Assembly: GCA_013350335.1 (NCBI GenBank)
Contig: CM023540.1
Location: 61,687,195 to 61,751,194, forward strand
DNA: 64,000 bases
DNA from: Chimonanthus salicifolius
Lineage: Eukaryota > Streptophyta > Magnoliopsida > Laurales > Calycanthaceae
Reading direction: 5' to 3'
Position 1 is the stretch's first letter, and each line of letters starts with the position of its first letter. The notes below the pieces were generated by a model. It ran no database searches. It was not told the origin of the DNA and was given only the letters and a program-made list of their open reading frames with translations. A program made the position numbers and the translations under genes. This document shows, in pieces, positions 53,844 through 64,000 of the stretch.

Positions 53844-55084
53844 TTTTCTAATGGCTCAGGTCAACAAAATGATTATGGGAATAAGAGGATATATGAATCG
53901 TACGATTTTCGATTCACGATTCACACCCCTAGATCAATTTCGATTCGATTCGAGTTTGATAACACTGAGTACAATTGGAGAATGCTATATACTTAAAGCA
54001 TTGAGAATATTTGTAAAATTTCATGTTCACAAGGTGTGTGATAATATGTTTGAGTGAATGTTGCCTTGTGCACATCTAATGCATAGTTAGGTAAGGTTAT
54101 GGTTTGACCTCTTTTTGCCTATGTGTGATTGATGTGAATATATTGTATCAGATACATATGTATGAGTTTCCCAAATTCCCTATGATTAGATGTTTACTAT
54201 GATTGAGAATTCATAGATTTGTGATGTGTTAAAGTATGATAGAATGTATGATAAATCAAGATTGCCCAAGATGTGTACTGTAGGGCTTTGATAACTTCCC
54301 ATACTTGTGTATGGTTATGAGTAATGTATGTATCAAATGAATTCTCATGATTGTGATTAGAATTCTTAGATGTGTAACTCATATAATAAGCATGATGAGT
54401 GTGTTTTAATGCCATGCTTGGATTATGTGATGATGCGTACATCACTAGTGAGTACCTATGTTGATAATGATTGTGGTGGATCGACCTAACCATGTGTAGA
54501 ACGAATTTCCATGATTTGAAGAGGAACTTGGTAAAGGGTTAGACTAAGTGATATAGGTGAGTTAAGGTCAAGTATCTTACAACCTAAGGGGGTTAACTTG
54601 TGCTACAATGGGGATGGGCTAGCATGATTGAGAATGCATGGAATGCAATTTAAATGGTAAGAAAGCCTTGTTTGATTTTTCCAAATTAAAAATATGACCA
54701 CTCCCCAATGTCAACCCAAATGTGAAAACAATGAACTATGGTTGATCTGATCTACTATGTGGTACGTAGGCAACTGAGAGCATTGTGCCTCAGCTTGATC
54801 AAAAGATGCATCGTGTCATCCATTTATATTAAGGATGATGTAAGATGTTGAGCAAATGTGAAGGGTAGAAAGGGATTGGTGGGATATACCTTTCCTAATA
54901 GACCCCAATGCTAGATGTTGGATCGCTCGAAGGTGGTCCGAAGAGTTTAAGATGCCTTGGGAGCCCCAATATGATAAGACATATATGGTTGTTACTCGAG
55001 TAAAGCCTAGAGCGGCTAGAGAACTGTGAAAATTCTTAAGATGGACAGATGAGGACGTTGGCACTGAGATGTATGTGACTAGGT

Positions 55085-55310
55085 CACTTGATTATATTGA
55101 GACGGGGTATGGGTATGTCCCTCACGTGATGATTATGTTGAGACGTGGTATAGGTGTGTCCCTTACGTGATATTGATGATTGAGACGTGGTATGGGTGCG
55201 TCCCTTACGTGATATTGATGATTGAGACTTGGTTTGGGTGCGTCCCTCACGTAATATTGATGATTGAAACGTGGTATAGGTATGTCCCTCACATGATATT
55301 GATAACGTTA
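55085..55310 (+). repeat. About five ~45 bp tandem units in gypsy LTR
   Basis: Unit: GATATTGATGATTGAGACGT then GGTATGGGTGCGTCCCTCAC then GT. Five consecutive copies with small changes; another lone copy at 55497-55543. Confidence 0.88.
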
Positions 55311-56159
55311 TGCTTCAGTTTGTTAAAAAAGGAAACTGTCCTATCAGTAGATCATTGTGTCTCACATTTGTTTAGTTAAAATGATGAGATAAGTATATAG
55401 ATTCCATGAGTAAGGCTTACAGTAGCCGTGAGACCGCAGGAGCCTCGATATAAACATACGGAGATTGTGGCATTGAGATATTTAGGTGACTTGGTCACTT
55501 GATATTGAGACGTGGTATGGGTACGTCCCTCACGTGATAGTGATGTTTGATTTCCTGTCCCAGAGAGGTATACAGGATAGTGGTGTTTTTCCACGGAGAC
55601 TTGGTCCCGTATGGTTGCTGTCGCTGGGTGAGTCCCTTACATGTTATATACTGTAGGGTGCCCTAACGACTATTCCGCATACTTGTTGTGCGTGGTTGCG
55701 CAGAGCTAAATACTATTTTACCCCATGAGAGTGGTGCTAGCTTCGTTGGACGCGGTCCGACCGCCTTAGAGTTTGACTGAATCACCCATGAGGTGAAGGG
55801 ATGCAGGGCGAGGTAGACTTGATCACGCCAGCCGTGGGTCTCCCGCTTAATAAGTCATGGGCCCTAAGTCTTGCTAGGGGTCGTGGTATGTTTATGATAT
55901 GATATGATGATTTCATATTATTGCCACAGTCACGTAGTGTTTTATGCGAGTGTTGTTCCTACGGATAGAAGATCTCATGGTCGATGATGTGCCCCTGGAT
56001 TAGTTATACCCATGGATGAATTATACTCATGGAGGTATACCCATGAATAGATTATATTCATGGATGATTTATACCCATGAATAGATTATATTCACAGATA
56101 GAGTGTTACTAGGGATAGATGTATATACCCATGGATGATGGTTCCCATAGTGGTTTGGA

Positions 56160-56400
56160 TTGATGCCCGGATGTTGGTCTTACGGTAGACCTGTTGGTCT
56201 CATAGTAGACGTATTGGTCTTATGTTAGACATGTTGATCCCATGGTAGACATATTAGTATTATGGTGGACATATTGGTCTCATGGTAGACGTATTGGTCT
56301 TATGTTAGACATGTTGGTCCCGTAGTAGACGTATTGGTCTTATGGTAGACCTGTTGGTCCTATGATAGACATTGGTTTTACGAATGTATGAGTTATACCC
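56160..56400 (+). repeat. ~30 bp GGTAGACATRTTGGTC repeats
   Basis: Eight to nine units of the form TTGGTCTYATGGTAGACRT, alternating TTGGTCTTATG and TTGGTCYCATAG. More diverged members appear at 56530-56640. Nearby ACCCATGGATGAATTATA units (56005-56100, 56395-56470) form a second interleaved family. Confidence 0.85.
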
Positions 56401-57408
56401 ATGGATGAATTATACCCATGGAGTGATTATATTCATAGATGATTATTACCCATGGATAGATGATATTCACTGATGGAGGTTACCAGGAATGGATGATGAA
56501 TCCCATGGATGTTGTTCCCATGGTAGACATATTGGATTCATGCCTAGATATTGATTATTTGGTGGGCATATTGACCCCATGATAGATATAGTGGTCCCAT
56601 GGTAGACGTATTAGACTCATGGTGGACGTGACGGTTCTATGGATAGATATTATTTTCCCATGGATGGTTATTCCCATGGAGGGCTTTGTGACTATGGATG
56701 AGTATTGTATATCGTGGATAGATATTCCTATAGAGGGCATTAATTCGATAGAGGACTGGACCCACATTTAGAGTATTCTCTCCGAGGAGGGATGTACTTA
56801 TGTTTCGATATAGGTCCCATGGTTGAGGTTTATCCCATGTGTGACATTGACCGCATGGTTGACGGTGTTCCCACAGTTGGTATAGACCCGTGATAGATGA
56901 GATCTATTCTATTGATGAGGCCCACAATTGGGTAATTAGAATGTCTTGATGTGACATAATGAATAGCACGGGGTTAGTGCCATGAAATAAATGAATTGAG
57001 AACTAAGTAAGATCGGATATCCATTGGAGTACGTAGACAGCTGATAATTTAGTTCGATCAAATCAAGGTTCCAATAGTTCCTAGGATCCATAGGGATCTC
57101 GAAACACGTGTAGGTGTCACGTGTTTGGACTATGAGTTGTGCATGCTTCAGAGTTACAAAAAAATATTATTGTTTTTCACGTGTCCGTTGGGTCGGGCCG
57201 TGACAATATTTTTTTTCAAATATTAACGACTTAATTCCATTAAAATGAGAATAAAGTACAATAGAAGGATCTGAGTATAGGAGAAATTTACTCAGAGACA
57301 AGAAGAAGGAAAAAAAGCAATACAAACAAGAAAAAACAAAACATAAAAAAGAAAAAATACAACAAAGAATCCACCTAATACAAAATCCAAAAGGAGATCC
57401 CTACTCCC

Positions 57409-58203
57409 CTAACTCCCAAGACTGGTGAGATGAAATAATTCCAATGCTGGTCTTTGTAAATGCACACCAGCTTTCACCAAGAAATCTGCTATAAAGTTTG
57501 CTGATCGAGGTGTGAGTGAAAGTAATAACACCCAGCCTGCACAACCTCCAAATGTCCATAGCAATACAAACCAACCTCCACGGGGGAAACTTCCTATTAC
57601 TAGCCGAGGAGATGGCATTAGTTGAGTCACTTTCGATAATGAAGTTACCACTCCTACACCTAGACCAAACTTGAAGTGCTCTCCTAAGTGCTCTCAGTCA
57701 GTCTCGTTTGACTCCATTGACCCTACTGATTCAGAAAAAGCCGCCAACATTCTACCCTTATCATCATGTAAAACACCACCTATTTCAGTTGGCTCGGGTT
57801 TCCCCCTAGCTGTCCCATCAACATTGAACTTACAAGAACTTAGGGGAGGCGCTACCCACTTGACTGAGCACTTTCTAACTCTACCTTCTCCTTTCATACA
57901 CCCTTCCCACGACAAATAGAAATCCTCCAGTGCTAGACCCCTAAACTCCCTACACACAGACAACCAACCAATCACCTGCCATTTCCCCCTTTCAAACACA
58001 TCTCTAGGAGCCCCTCTTTTTCCCTCAAAAATCCTCCCGTTGCGCTCTTTCCAAATTGCCCACGAGACTGCGAACGGAACCATTTTCCAGGTCACTCTAT
58101 GTCTACCTCTGAAGGGACCCCCCATCCAAGCCACTAATAAATCCTCCGCTCCACTACCCATAACCCACGAGCACCCAAACAGCCTGAAAAATGAATACCA
58201 CAC
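57409..58203 (-). pseudogene. LINE-B RNase H domain
   Basis: An open frame of 169 codons (57694-58203) starts in the linker, with VSWAIWKERNGRIFEGKR, and holds CKFNVDGTARGKPEPTEIGG with the first catalytic Asp. After a stop at about 57694 the rest is in another frame: ALRRALQVW, NFIIESDSTNAISS (last Asp) and PPWRLVCIAMDIWRL. At the position where the relatives have NEAE, this copy has NETD, so the catalytic Glu seems changed. The 3' UTR follows. Decay is moderate. Confidence 0.83.
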
Positions 58204-58206
58204 AAC

Positions 58207-58997
58207 TCATGTGAAACGACATTTGCTTAAAAAGTGGTCCACTGCCTTCTCTTCGTCGTCACACAATGGACATACTATCGGTGCCTCATCTGGAAGCACG
58301 TCTCTTCTCCTAAGATTGTGTCTTATAAGGATCCTCTTTTTCAAGGCCGTCCATATAAAGAATTGTATTCTAGGGGGTATCTTGTTGTTCCAAGCCAGAT
58401 TGAAAATAAGAGTGAGTAAGAATTTGTTGCATATGCTGATCTTAGAATTGATTTTACTGAGAAAGATCCTGATGGCTCCATGGACCAGATCCACTTGTCC
58501 TCGTCATCAATCCACAATCTAGTATCACTTAGGATTCCTATCAAGGCTTGGTGTATAGATTCTTCAAAGTCCCGCAAGATCCTTCTGAAAGAGATGGACC
58601 ACTGTGGTGTATTGTTGACCTCTCTATAGTAATCACTGATCAAATCTTCACGATTTTGGGCCACTCTAAAATCTCTCCAGAACAACACCCTTTGACCATT
58701 GCCCACCAACATCTTAATCCCCCTTTGAAACATTTCCCCAACTTTTCCTTCTCCGCTCCCACTTTTCTTCAAGGCTTTCACTACCGACGAACCATCCCTA
58801 GTAGTTCTACTGCCTAACCTCCACCCCGCGGAGTCTCCTACGCCATATCTCGCTATTAAAACTTTCCTCCACAAGGCCTCTTTCTCTGAAGCGATTCTCC
58901 ACAACCATTTTCTTAGTAGGGCATGATTCCTATCTCTGATACTGTAAATCCCCAACCCACCCTTCTCCTTCCTGTCTTTAGCCTCATCCCATTTCAC
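58207..58997 (-). pseudogene. LINE-B zf-RVT region
   Basis: 58341-58997 is open for 218 codons: MKWDEAKDRKEKGGLGIYSI, LRKWLWRIASEKEALWRKVL, ARYG, MLVGNGQRVLFWRDF, WIWSMEPSGSFSVKSIL. 58207-58494 continues in another frame: LAWNNKIPPRIQFFIWTALK, ILIRHNLRRRDVLP, CPLCDDEEKAVDHFLSKCRF, including the C-x2-C-x7-H...C zinc-type pattern of the family. One frameshift near 58400 separates the two. Best-preserved part of LINE-B. Confidence 0.85.
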
Positions 58998-59029
58998 TAG
59001 GTTGATTTTCCTCTTATTCTCTTTCCCCT

Positions 59030-59826
59030 CTCACAGGAAGTCCCTTTGAATTTTCCTAATATTTTTGCCACCCCTTAGGAATTTCGTACAAGGAGAGAAA
59101 ATGGGTGGGAAGATTTACCAAACATGATTTAATTAGAGTCAATCTACCCCCCAACGAGAGGTACGATTTACTCCAAGCATTCAACTTTTTCAATACCCTT
59201 TCTAGTATAGGTTCCTGAAACACTTTGGATATTGGATTCCCACCTATTGGAAATCCAAAGTATGTAAATGGGATCTTGCGAACACCACACCCTTATCTCC
59301 CTCACCAGCCCTTCAAGTTCCTCCACCTCAACCCCCAAACCGATGATATTGCTTGTCCCTAGATTTATTCTCAGCCATGAAACAAGTTCAAAGTACCTAA
59401 GGACTGCTCTTAACCCAAATAGCTTCTCACTAGATGCTTCACAGAACAATAGCGTATCATCCGCAAACTGTAAATGACTGATTGACCGACTGCCTGGGGA
59501 GATCTCCAAACCTTTAATAAGATTTAACTGCTTCGCTCGGCTCATAAGACCATTGAGTGCTTCAGCTACCATTGAGAAAAGGAATATGGATATTGGACCC
59601 CCTTGACGTAAACCCCTAGTAGCCCTAATTGGTTCGGTAGGTGAGCCGTTCACCAAAATTGAGTAGGAAGACTCTTGTACGCATGCCCTCAACCAATCCC
59701 TCCATCTGGGGCCAAAACCCATCATCAAAAAAGATAGTCCACCAACTCCCATCTGACATGATCATAGGCCTTCTCCATATCAAGCTTTAAAAACACACCC
59801 CAAAGGCCATCCTTGCGTCTTGCATG
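59030..59826 (-). pseudogene. LINE-B reverse transcriptase core
   Basis: Minus-strand frame 59168-59752 contains GFGPRWRDWLRACVQESSYS, ILVNGSPTEPIRATRGLRQG, GPISIFLFSMVAEALNGLM and the catalytic HLQFADDTLLFCEA (FADD). Before it, VFLKLDMEKAYDHVRWELVD (59750-59826) carries the first catalytic Asp. The normal RGLRQGDPLSP motif reads RGLRQGGPIS here, so a conserved Asp is replaced by Gly. The end toward 59030 is frameshifted. It would copy LINE RNA at the target site if intact. Confidence 0.88.
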
Positions 59827-60051
59827 GATTAACTCATTAGATTTAAAGGTTAAAAATCAAGGATGGTAGACAATCTCAACTTTAATCCAACGAATAGATT
59901 AGGACCCAAATTCTCAAACTACAAATCAAGATTTTGCACCCACACCTGATTAAATGTTTGTCAGATTGAGTCGATTTGAATTCTACATTGTTGACTAGAT
60001 TCACATGCGTGAATGTGCACCTATAGCCTATTACGCAACAAGTCCTAGTCA
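59827..60051. other. Short spacer between LINE-B and copia LTR copy 2
   Basis: About 225 bp with no gene or end motif. Confidence 0.4.
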
Positions 60052-60173
60052 TGGTTGATTGTGTAATCTGTTAATTAGGAAATTAGGATCCCTAAATATT
60101 GGAAGAAATGATCCCTTGTACTCTAAATATTGTCTTCCATTTAGTGAACTAATACACAAGAGAGAATTATTCC
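60052..60173 (+). repeat. Copia LTR copy 2, partial
   Basis: TGGTTGATTGTGTAATCTG through ACAAGAGAGAATTATTCC, matching 53605-53715 of copy 1. Both ends are missing. What follows resembles the leader of a copia element. Confidence 0.8.
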
Positions 60174-61460
60174 ATCAGCTTGGATCTGCTATATGAGGCC
60201 TTTGGCATGTATTTTTTGGGCCCTCTTTTGCTAGCGATGTTACTGTTCAAAATCCCAATTTTGGTGGTTTTTTCCTTTGATCCAAGTGGATCTTGTACTT
60301 CTGCAACTGTGATCGACATCACCATGGTTGCCCTTGGCCCACCTGTCTATGCCTCAAGTTGACCTAGGATTTCGGTCAACGGTGGGGCCCATTTTACCCT
60401 TTTTTTTTTTGGTAACTGCTGCCAGGATGACCTAGACCCCATTTTTTTTGGAATTTTTTTTGCTAGATCTACTAGCTTTTGGTTTGGATCTCCCTCCAGC
60501 CAGGCCTCTTATTGTAGCCCTACCTTATTTTCCAGCGCACTTGGTGGGCCGCCTTTCCATCAACGATGGGACCCACTTTTGTGATGTTTTCCCTTGACTG
60601 TCTGGGACGCCTGTACATCCTGTTTTTGGGTGTTCTTCATTCGATCTGCAAGGATCCAACGCACCATGCCCCTAGGTTTTGGACCACCAGTTTTGCCCAA
60701 CCCTCTAGTTTGCATTTACAAGGCCACTGCTCCAGTATGTGCTTCGTGGGACCCAATGCTGCAGTTTTTTTTCACCCAACTCCTTGTCTGAATCAATAAA
60801 ATCCTCACTCCCTTTCTTTGTTTGCCAAACGATCCCCCATTGATTTGATTCTCCAGTCCTTTGTCCTCTCATTTCAGAGATATTCCCCCCTTGCATTTTG
60901 TGGATGGTTCATAGGGTAATCTTTGTTTATTCCCTTAGATCTGACTTTTTCTTCAGATTTGAACCTATAATCCCACAACTTTACAGTCTTTTATGGCGCG
61001 ATCTTTAGTTTGAATGCAAGTGAAACCCTCTGAGATTTATTTGCGGTCTCGTTGAATGGAGGTTTAAGTTTTATTCCATTTTACTGTTCTTTGCTGGACT
61101 TCGGCATCTTTTTTGCCTACCAACGTTTCTTCCCGTTATAGCCAACACTTTCTGACTTTAGATCCGGCCACCGAAATATTTTCTGCCGGCGTCATGCCGT
61201 TCTTTGGAGACCTATACATATGTACAGTGGAATTGCAATGTTGATGTTTCCAGCACTGAGTTTCCACTGTTCCTTCTCCAATACTTGTTCCGGTACATGT
61301 TGCTGCTTTTCTGCTTCGATCGGGCTCGATTTTTAGAGATTCTTGTTGATCTGCTTTCGCTTCATCAGATGTCATCATTTGGATCGTCAAATTGAATGTG
61401 TTCAAACTCAAGTGGCACCCACTTGTGTTGTTTTTTTTTTTTTTTTTTGGGGGGGGGGGT
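60174..61460 (+). mobile_element. Copia-like leader and possible gag start
   Basis: About 1.25 kb of T-rich, gene-free sequence after LTR copy 2. Near its end ATG at 61369 opens MSSFGSSN and stops, which resembles copia gag starts but is too short to prove it. A T18 run followed by G11 (61431-61459) lies just before LTR copy 3. I read it as a copia element with its coding part deleted, between LTR copies 2 and 3. Confidence 0.4.
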
Positions 61461-61638
61461 TAGGTATTGATGTATTTCCATTTATGGTTGATTTGATTAT
61501 GATTGATTGTGTAATCTGTTAATTAGGAAATCAGGATCCCTAAATATTGGAAAAAATTATCCCTTGTACTTTATATATTGTCTTCCATTTAGTGAATTAA
61601 TACACAAGAGATAATTATTCCTCTAATTACTTTTTACA
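61461..61638 (+). repeat. Copia LTR copy 3
   Basis: TATTGATGTATTTCC ... CTAATTACTTTTTACA, colinear with copy 1 except for the first ~20 bases. LINE-A RT resumes immediately after it, so this LTR marks the right edge of the insertion begun at 53541. Confidence 0.82.
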
Positions 61639-62290
61639 CAGAGTTGGGCCGGATTTCATTAATGTCTTCGACGAATTTCACCAAAAGGGCAAGATGAACA
61701 AATGTTTAAAGAATTTCCTTCATTTCCCTCATTCCAAAAGGGAGCGCTTTTCAGAATTATGACACTTAAGAGCAATTAGCTTGATAGGGTGCATCTATAA
61801 TCTTTTGGCTAAGGTCTTAGTGGACATATTAAAAAAGGTAATAGGGTCTATCCCTTTTAGACCTTTTTTGTCTTCTTGTGCTTGTTCTTTTTTTCTAATA
61901 TATTTTATTTTTACCGCTCAAAAAAAAAAAGTGAACCACGTGGAGCCTTTGTGGAAAACATGCAAATTCTTGATGGGGTTATGGTGGCTAATGAACTAAC
62001 ACACTAGGAAAAAGATAAGAAACCTGATTTGCTCTTTAAAATAGACATGGAAAAGGCTTACAATTTTGTGGACTCTGTTCTATAAAATGGGTTTTGGCAG
62101 CAAGTGGAGGACATGGATGAAAACTTGTGTCGAGAACACCTCTTATGCAATACTAGTGAACGGTTCCCCAATTGATCCTATTGTGGCCAATAGAGGACTT
62201 AGGCAAGGTGATCCTTTATCACCTTTCATTTTTACCCTTGTGGGAGAACTTTGGAATAAACTGGTGGAATGCTATCAAGTGGGCTAAGGG
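61639..62290 (+). pseudogene. LINE-A RT, resumed after the insertion
   Basis: RT of LINE-A continues: PDFINVFDEFHQKGKMNKCL (61650 on), LRAISLIGCIYNLLAKVL (61768 on, family FRPISLvg), then, after an inserted LINE tail, ILDGVMVANELTH and KIDMEKAYNFVD (62040 on, with the catalytic Asp), then 62066-62287 with MGFGSKWRTWMKTCVENTSY, AILVNGSPIDPIVANRGLRQ, GDPLSPFIFTLV. The sequence then jumps from GELWNKLVE to RNase H, so the FADD catalytic block is lost. Frameshifts separate the pieces. Confidence 0.88.
61848..61931 (+). mobile_element. Very short LINE tail insertion with poly(A)
   Basis: GGGTCTATCCCTTTTAGACC ... TTTACCGCTC followed by A11, in the RT of LINE-A. The wording matches the LINE tails at 62805-62947 read on the opposite strand. 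It is an 84 bp 5'-truncated copy; clear target duplication not seen. Confidence 0.75.
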
Positions 62291-62655
62291 ATTGAAACGA
62301 TCACCTTGGAAACCGGTTATGATAGCCGGGGAGATTACTGCTCTTTGCGTTGGGAGAGAGGTCCTCTTTCTCAATTGTTAGGAGGTCGGTTAACGGAGTC
62401 GCAAACTTTTTGGCCAAATGGAGAGTTGACAGAGATGTTGGTGAGACTCTTTCTTGGGGTCTTAGGAGTTGAAACATCCATGGGGATTCTATTTTGTATT
62501 TATAGAGGGGAGGGGCTCTAATTGTATTATGATTTTTTTTTTTTTTTGTTCTCTCTTTTTTTCTCGTTCTGTTTTGTGTATTTTTTTGGGGTTTAAGCCT
62601 CTTATACTGTCCTCTTGTACTTCTTTTCTTTTAATATATTTCATCACTGTCATCG
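62266..62655 (+). pseudogene. LINE-A RNase H end and 3' UTR, fused to RT
   Basis: NAIKWAKGLKRSPWK (62270 on) and VMIAGEITALCVGRE are the end of the plant LINE RNase H, equal in wording to 21590-21640 on the minus strand. They follow RT directly, so about 2 kb (catalytic RT block, zf-RVT, most of RNase H) was deleted. The 3' UTR has T-runs (62531-62548), TTTTGGGGTTTAAGCCTCTT and a final AATATATTTCATC, the usual LINE tail. No poly(A) of length remains. Confidence 0.82.
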
Positions 62656-62720
62656 TTTGAAAGAAAAAGATCAACTCTCCACTAGGTTATCTTGCATCCT
62701 ATAGAAAAAACAGTACACAT

Positions 62721-63617
62721 ACAAACAATTTTGTACAACATGGACTTGTTCACTTTTGAAATATTGGCTTATGGTATGAGTGTTGTACCATCACAATTGA
62801 AGTTTTTCTTTTTGAGCGGTAATAAATATGAACTATATTGATAAAGAAAATTGAAGTACAAAACCAACAAAAATAAGGGGTCTAAAAGGGGTAGACCCAG
62901 AAAATACATGTGAGAAAATATACAAGGAATAGCAAGCATCACAAATGACAATTGAAGTTCTTAAATACAATATTTTGTGTAAAAACTCAAAATTTGATTT
63001 TTTTCTTCAAATAAAAGAGGGTTTTACCATCATGCAAACAATTTTGTACAACATGGACTTATTCGCTTTTGAAATATTGGCTTATGGTATGAGTGTTGTA
63101 CCTTCACAATTGAAGTTTTTTTTGAGCGGTGACAAATATGAACTATATTGATAAAGAAAATTGAAGTACAAAACCAACAAAAATAAGGTCTAAAAGGGGT
63201 AGACCCAGAAAATACATGTGAGAAAATATACCAAGGAATAGCAAGCATCACAAATGACAATTGAAGTTCTTCTTAAATACAATCTTTTGTGTAAAAACTC
63301 AAAATTTGATTTTTTCTTCAAATAAAAGAGTGGGTTTTACCATCATACAAACAATTTTGTACAACATGAACTTATTCGCTTTTGAAATATTGGCTTATGG
63401 TATGAGTGTTGTACCTTCACAATTGAAGTTTTTTTTTTGAGCGGTGACAAATATGAAAAATAAGGGGTCTAAAAGGGGTAGACCCAGAAAATACATGTGA
63501 GAAAATATATCAAGGAATAGCAAGCATCACAAATGACAATTGCTTAAATACAATATTTTGTGTAAAAACTCAAAATTTGATTTTTCTTCAAATAAAAGAG
63601 TGGGTTTTACCATCATT
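62721..63617. repeat. Three tandem copies of a 313 bp unit
   Basis: Copies start at 62721, 63034 and 63347 with RCAAACAATTTTGTACAACA; spacing is 313 bp both times. The third lacks about 40 bp inside and ends near 63617. Each copy contains a minus-strand LINE tail with its flanking duplication, so the unit was multiplied after the LINE tail had inserted. The open frames at 62945-63151 and 63030-63260 are within it and are not taken as genes. Confidence 0.93.
62805..62947 (-). mobile_element. LINE tail with 12 bp target duplication
   Basis: About 143 bp between two copies of ACAATTGAAGTT (62793-62804 and 62948-62959). On the minus strand it has GGGTCTACCCCTTTTAGACC, a T-rich 3' UTR, TTATTACCGCTCAAAAAG, so it is the 3' end of a LINE, 5'-truncated. 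Repeated in the next two tandem units. Confidence 0.85.
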
Positions 63618-64000
63618 GAAAAAGAGGGTAGGATTTACAACTCTATGGATCATTAAAGACAATATCACATGTAAACACTAAACACAACTTGGGAATGGTA
63701 GATGGTGGACATTGAGGGCCTCCGTTGGCATTATTCTTGTTTTTCTTCTCTATTTTTTCTTTTTGGTAAAAAGGCACAAACACTACCTTGTCATTCATTG
63801 AATCTAAGATAACAAATTATTATCCATTCAAAGGCCATTGTATAAAAATAGTATTTTATATATATATATATATTTCTTTTTTTTATCTTGCCTACGTCTT
63901 CAATTGGTGGAAGACGATTTTAATCTCCTTTGTATTATGGCATTTATTTAGAATAAATTTTTTATGAACATAATTTATACTTTCTTTTTCCAAATTTATT
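63618..64000. other. AT-rich end of window
   Basis: No gene. A (TA)n microsatellite of about 18 bases at 63856-63873 and T-runs. The window ends in this stretch. Confidence 0.5.

Larger units (their letters stand above)
53844..57205 (+). mobile_element. Gypsy LTR, 5' edge unclear, ending GGGCCGTGACA
   Basis: About 3.3 kb without a gene, closing with TTGGGTCGGGCCGTGACA at 57205, the same type of end as at 5610 and 35841. It contains two internal tandem-repeat zones (55085-55310 and 56160-56400). The left edge is not identified, so it may be truncated or joined to other material around 53844-54100. The piece CGATTCACACCCCTAG at 53917-53932 resembles the end of a hAT-type MITE. Confidence 0.5.
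57206..59826 (-). mobile_element. LINE-B, 5'-truncated, minus strand
   Basis: A plant L1 LINE whose A-rich 3' end (minus strand GAAAAAAAATAT) abuts the gypsy LTR end at 57205. Coding remains, in minus-strand order: RT core (59030-59826), zf-RVT (58207-58997), RNase H (57409-58203). Everything upstream of the RT block KLDMEKAYDHV is missing, so it is 5'-truncated near 59826. No clear target duplication was found. It lies within the 8.1 kb that separates the halves of LINE-A. Confidence 0.85.

Noticed and set aside
55167..55379. Repetitive frame MILMIETWYGCVPYV
   Set aside because: Produced by the 45 bp tandem repeat in the gypsy LTR.
53541..61638. A single complete copia element with a 7.7 kb interior
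   Set aside because: The interior holds a gypsy LTR and an opposite-strand LINE, no copia pol, and a third partial LTR. No clean target duplication (TGTAG against CAGAG) could be shown.
62945..63260. Open frames in the 313 bp repeats
   Set aside because: They repeat with the unit, span the LINE tail and have no domain.

Overview
This is nuclear DNA from a flowering plant with a repeat-rich genome. Nothing in it looks prokaryotic or organellar. The evidence is the repeat content: Ty3/gypsy chromoviruses with 2.7-5 kb LTRs starting TGTAAYACCC, several copia families with tRNA-Met primer sites, plant L1-type LINEs with a terminal RNase H domain, a Stowaway MITE and a hAT-like MITE. I cannot name the species. 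I found no intact host gene, no RNA gene and no CRISPR array. Every pol-type reading frame is broken by stops, frameshifts or deletions, so the window is a nested stack of dead elements.

Layout. 1-5610: 3' half of a Tekay-like chromovirus with its 3' LTR. 5611-8274 and 14063-14420: minus-strand LTR remains, split by a chromovirus at 8275-14057 (TSD AGACC) that has lost nearly all its coding region. 14958-15316: an unrecognised open frame cut by a small minus-strand LTR element (15317-17058) that carries a piece of a host CTP synthase gene. 18085-20740: gypsy and copia fragments. 21051-23320: LINE with a Stowaway MITE in its 3' UTR. 24880-25695: second LINE fragment. 25702-28057: non-autonomous gag-only-type LTR element. 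28062-35490: minus-strand gypsy element interrupted inside pol by a 3.6 kb solo LTR (31037-34647, TSD CCTTT). 35842-40767: minus-strand LTR containing a 2.7 kb satellite-like array. 41290-49440: copia fragments, a SINE-like insertion and a hAT-like MITE. 49480-62655: one plant LINE (RRM ORF1, endonuclease, RT) split by about 8.1 kb of later insertions, including a gypsy LTR and another LINE. 62721-63617: three tandem copies of a 313 bp unit carrying a truncated LINE tail.

No gene circuit exists here; the relations are insertion order. The most informative observations are the CTP synthase capture, the arrays of short hairpins inside chromovirus LTRs (GGCCGAACC hairpins in two LTRs, a 35-40 bp hairpin satellite at the equivalent place in a third), target-site duplications that date the insertions relative to each other, and a truncated LINE insertion that became a tandem repeat. 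Identity, copy number and age statements need alignments I could not run.
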